Below, piece by piece: positions 13,108 to 14,429 of a stretch of DNA of 14,429 nt. The position numbers and the translations under genes were made by a program. The notes below the pieces were generated by a model that was not told where the DNA came from, made no database searches, and worked only from the letters and a program-made list of their open reading frames with translations. The stretch comes from JAHBWI01 sp035715525 (GTDB taxonomy: Bacteria; Nitrospirota; Nitrospiria; Nitrospirales; Nitrospiraceae), in the NCBI GenBank assembly GCA_035715525.1, contig DASTLA010000308.1, positions 1 through 14,429 on the forward strand. The letters are read 5' to 3'. Each line of letters starts with the position of its first letter. Position 1 is the stretch's first letter.

Positions 13108-14289
13108 ATGGAACGCCACATTGTATGTCTGCAAATTCCTGCTTTTGGGATCGCGCTCGCACGAAACCGGGAAGCTGCGTTGCGCGACAGGCCGGTGGCC
13201 CTGGCCCCGGTCCATACCGCTCGTGCATTGTTGCAGGAAGTCTCGCATGAAGCCGCACGCGAGGGAATCCAGCCCGGCATGTCCGTCGAATTGGCGCGCC
13301 GGCTGTGTCCCCGCCTCCGTCTCGTCCCTCCGGATGCTTCCCTGCTGCGGGCGGCACATCGTGACATCGAACATGCCGTCCTTCCCTTTGCGCCGGCCTG
13401 GGAATCGATCCGACCGGGCGCCCTATTTATCGACGTCACCGGTACGACCCGCCTGTTCGGTCCTCCGTTCGACACCGCCGCCCGCGTGGCGCGGGAGCTC
13501 ATCGACCAGCGAGGCTGGCAGAGCGTCATCGGGCTGGCCGGCAACAAATTGGTGTCCCACCTGGCGGCCACGACGTTGGAACAGCCGCCTCAAATGCTGT
13601 CGGTCGATCACGGCGCCGAACCCACGTTTCTCGCCCCTCTGCCGGCCACGCTGCTGCCGGGACTCCATCGGGCACAGGCTTCGCAGGTCTTGGGCCGTCT
13701 GGAGGATTTGAATCTCACGACGTTGGGCTCGATCGCCGCCGTGTCACCGGCTCATTTGGAAGCGGTGTTCGGGACGGCCGCCGGTTTACTGCATGATTGG
13801 GCCTTGGGCATCGATCACTCGCCCGTTCGTCCGCCCGTCGAACAGCCGGCGATCGAACAGACGCTCGCGTTCGATCCGGACGAAGTCGATGACCATGTCA
13901 TCGTGGGACGGCTCTCCCGTCTGGTCGAACAGATCTGTGCCGCGCTGCGGCAGCAGCGGCGAGTCTGCCGGCGCCTCTCGCTGGCCGTTCGACACAGCGA
14001 TCACGTCGAACGAGCGGTACAGCAGACGTTGCCGCATGGCACCTGTTGGGAAGCCGATCTCCAGCCGATCCTCGCAAATTTGTTTTTCCGCTGTACGCGA
14101 CGACGCGTACGGTTGCAGCGGGCGACGCTGCGGGCCGATCGACTGGAACCGCCCGCAGAGCAACTCTCCCTGTTCGACGAGCCGTCCGCATCGGTCCGCC
14201 CGGCATCGCATCGGCTCTCGCTCGCGCTCGACTCGATCCGCACGAGGTTCGGCGACCGGGCGTTGTCGTGGGGAAGGACCTTGCGATGA
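13108..14289 (+). CDS. imuB: ImuB, catalytically inactive Y-family polymerase-like mutasome protein
   Basis: This 393-residue protein follows the Y-family (DinB/UmuC) fold: the N-terminal strand VCLQIPAFGIALAR, the EGIQPGMSVELARRLCPRL segment, the palm motif GALFIDVTGTTRLFG (about 104-118), thumb-like helices and a little-finger region. The metal-binding acidic residues of true Y-family polymerases are missing. Q9 replaces the first Asp, and the SxDEA region reads SIRPGA (100-105). This is the known signature of ImuB, a non-catalytic hub that binds the beta clamp and DnaE2. A clean clamp-binding motif QLSLF lies at 352-356. The C-terminal tail after it is only 37 residues, shorter than I expect for ImuB. 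The stop overlaps the next gene's start as ATGA, so the two are translationally coupled. No imuA lies upstream; nnrS is there on the other strand. The ribosome binding site is weak (GGA about 7 nt upstream). Confidence 0.9.
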   Translation: MERHIVCLQIPAFGIALARNREAALRDRPVALAPVHTARALLQEVSHEAAREGIQPGMSVELARRLCPRLRLVPPDASLLRAAHRDIEHAVLPFAPAWESIRPGALFIDVTGTTRLFGPPFDTAARVARELIDQRGWQSVIGLAGNKLVSHLAATTLEQPPQMLSVDHGAEPTFLAPLPATLLPGLHRAQASQVLGRLEDLNLTTLGSIAAVSPAHLEAVFGTAAGLLHDWALGIDHSPVRPPVEQPAIEQTLAFDPDEVDDHVIVGRLSRLVEQICAALRQQRRVCRRLSLAVRHSDHVERAVQQTLPHGTCWEADLQPILANLFFRCTRRRVRLQRATLRADRLEPPAEQLSLFDEPSASVRPASHRLSLALDSIRTRFGDRALSWGRTLR

Positions 14290-14429
14290 TGCCGGCCTTC
14301 GTGCACCTGCACGTCCATTCCGACTATTCGCCCATGCAGGGCGTGTCGTCGCTCGAAACCCTCTGTCGAGCGGCGCGCCGGCAAGGATTCGGCACAATGG
14401 CCTTGACCGACACGAACGGGCTCTATGGA
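14286..14429 (+). CDS. dnaE2: DnaE-type (DnaE2/ImuC) error-prone polymerase, N-terminal fragment
   Basis: Only the first 48 codons are in the window; the frame is open to the right edge. They encode the start of the PHP domain of a C-family DNA polymerase alpha subunit: FVHLHVHSDYSPMQGVSSLETL, with the HxH motif at H9 and H11, then ALTDTNGLYG at 39-48. The usual TDH motif reads TDT here (T43), so one metal-binding histidine of the PHP site may be missing. The assignment to DnaE2/ImuC rather than a second replicative DnaE rests on the 4-nt ATGA overlap with imuB. In known cassettes the product performs error-prone translesion synthesis, recruited by ImuB. Two adjacent ATGs (14286 and 14289) could serve as start. 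Confidence 0.82.
   Translation, partial: MMPAFVHLHVHSDYSPMQGVSSLETLCRAARRQGFGTMALTDTNGLYG

Noticed and set aside
1..14429. CRISPR array, tRNA or rRNA gene, transposase
   Set aside because: No regularly spaced repeat set, cloverleaf with a TTC arm, rRNA hallmark or transposase/integrase motif was seen on either strand.

Overview
The window is GC-rich and resembles accessory chromosomal DNA of a free-living Gram-negative bacterium. The gene mix (PAS-rich hybrid kinases, NnrS, a Tll0287-like haem protein, a cupredoxin lipoprotein, an imuB-dnaE2 mutasome) would suit Nitrospira or a close relative. That assignment is inference from gene content; no rRNA or other marker gene is present.

Layout. 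Positions 1-549 hold no convincing gene, but they contain a striking long imperfect inverted repeat (135-256) and further complementary segments. A small tail-anchored-type membrane protein (550-882, +) converges on a two-gene minus-strand unit: a REC-PAS-PAS protein (1360-2604) followed by a two-TM protein (909-1346). A 544-bp gap (2605-3148) carries a perfect DnaA box, two further DnaA-box-like sites and a strong hairpin. Next come a small exported protein (3149-3559, -) and two large hybrid histidine kinases facing tail to tail: a membrane HK-REC-HK protein (3779-6370, +) and a membrane 3xPAS-HK-pseudoREC-REC protein (6447-9473, -). No DNA-binding response regulator or HPt protein is encoded here, so the output of these signalling proteins must lie elsewhere.

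Positions 9622-12891 form a redox-flavoured group: a thioredoxin-fold peroxiredoxin-like protein, a cupredoxin lipoprotein (both +), a c-type haem Tll0287-like protein and the NO-associated membrane protein NnrS (both -). They probably deal with redox or nitrosative stress in the envelope, although only NnrS has an established NO link.

The right end begins an SOS-type mutagenesis operon. imuB (13108-14289, catalytically inactive Y-family polymerase with an intact beta-clamp motif) overlaps by ATGA the start of a DnaE-type error-prone polymerase that runs off the window. A perfect 17-bp palindrome just upstream of imuB, beside a consensus -35 box, is a good candidate operator. imuA is not adjacent.

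All positions were derived by reading the sequence by eye. No homology search or folding program was run.
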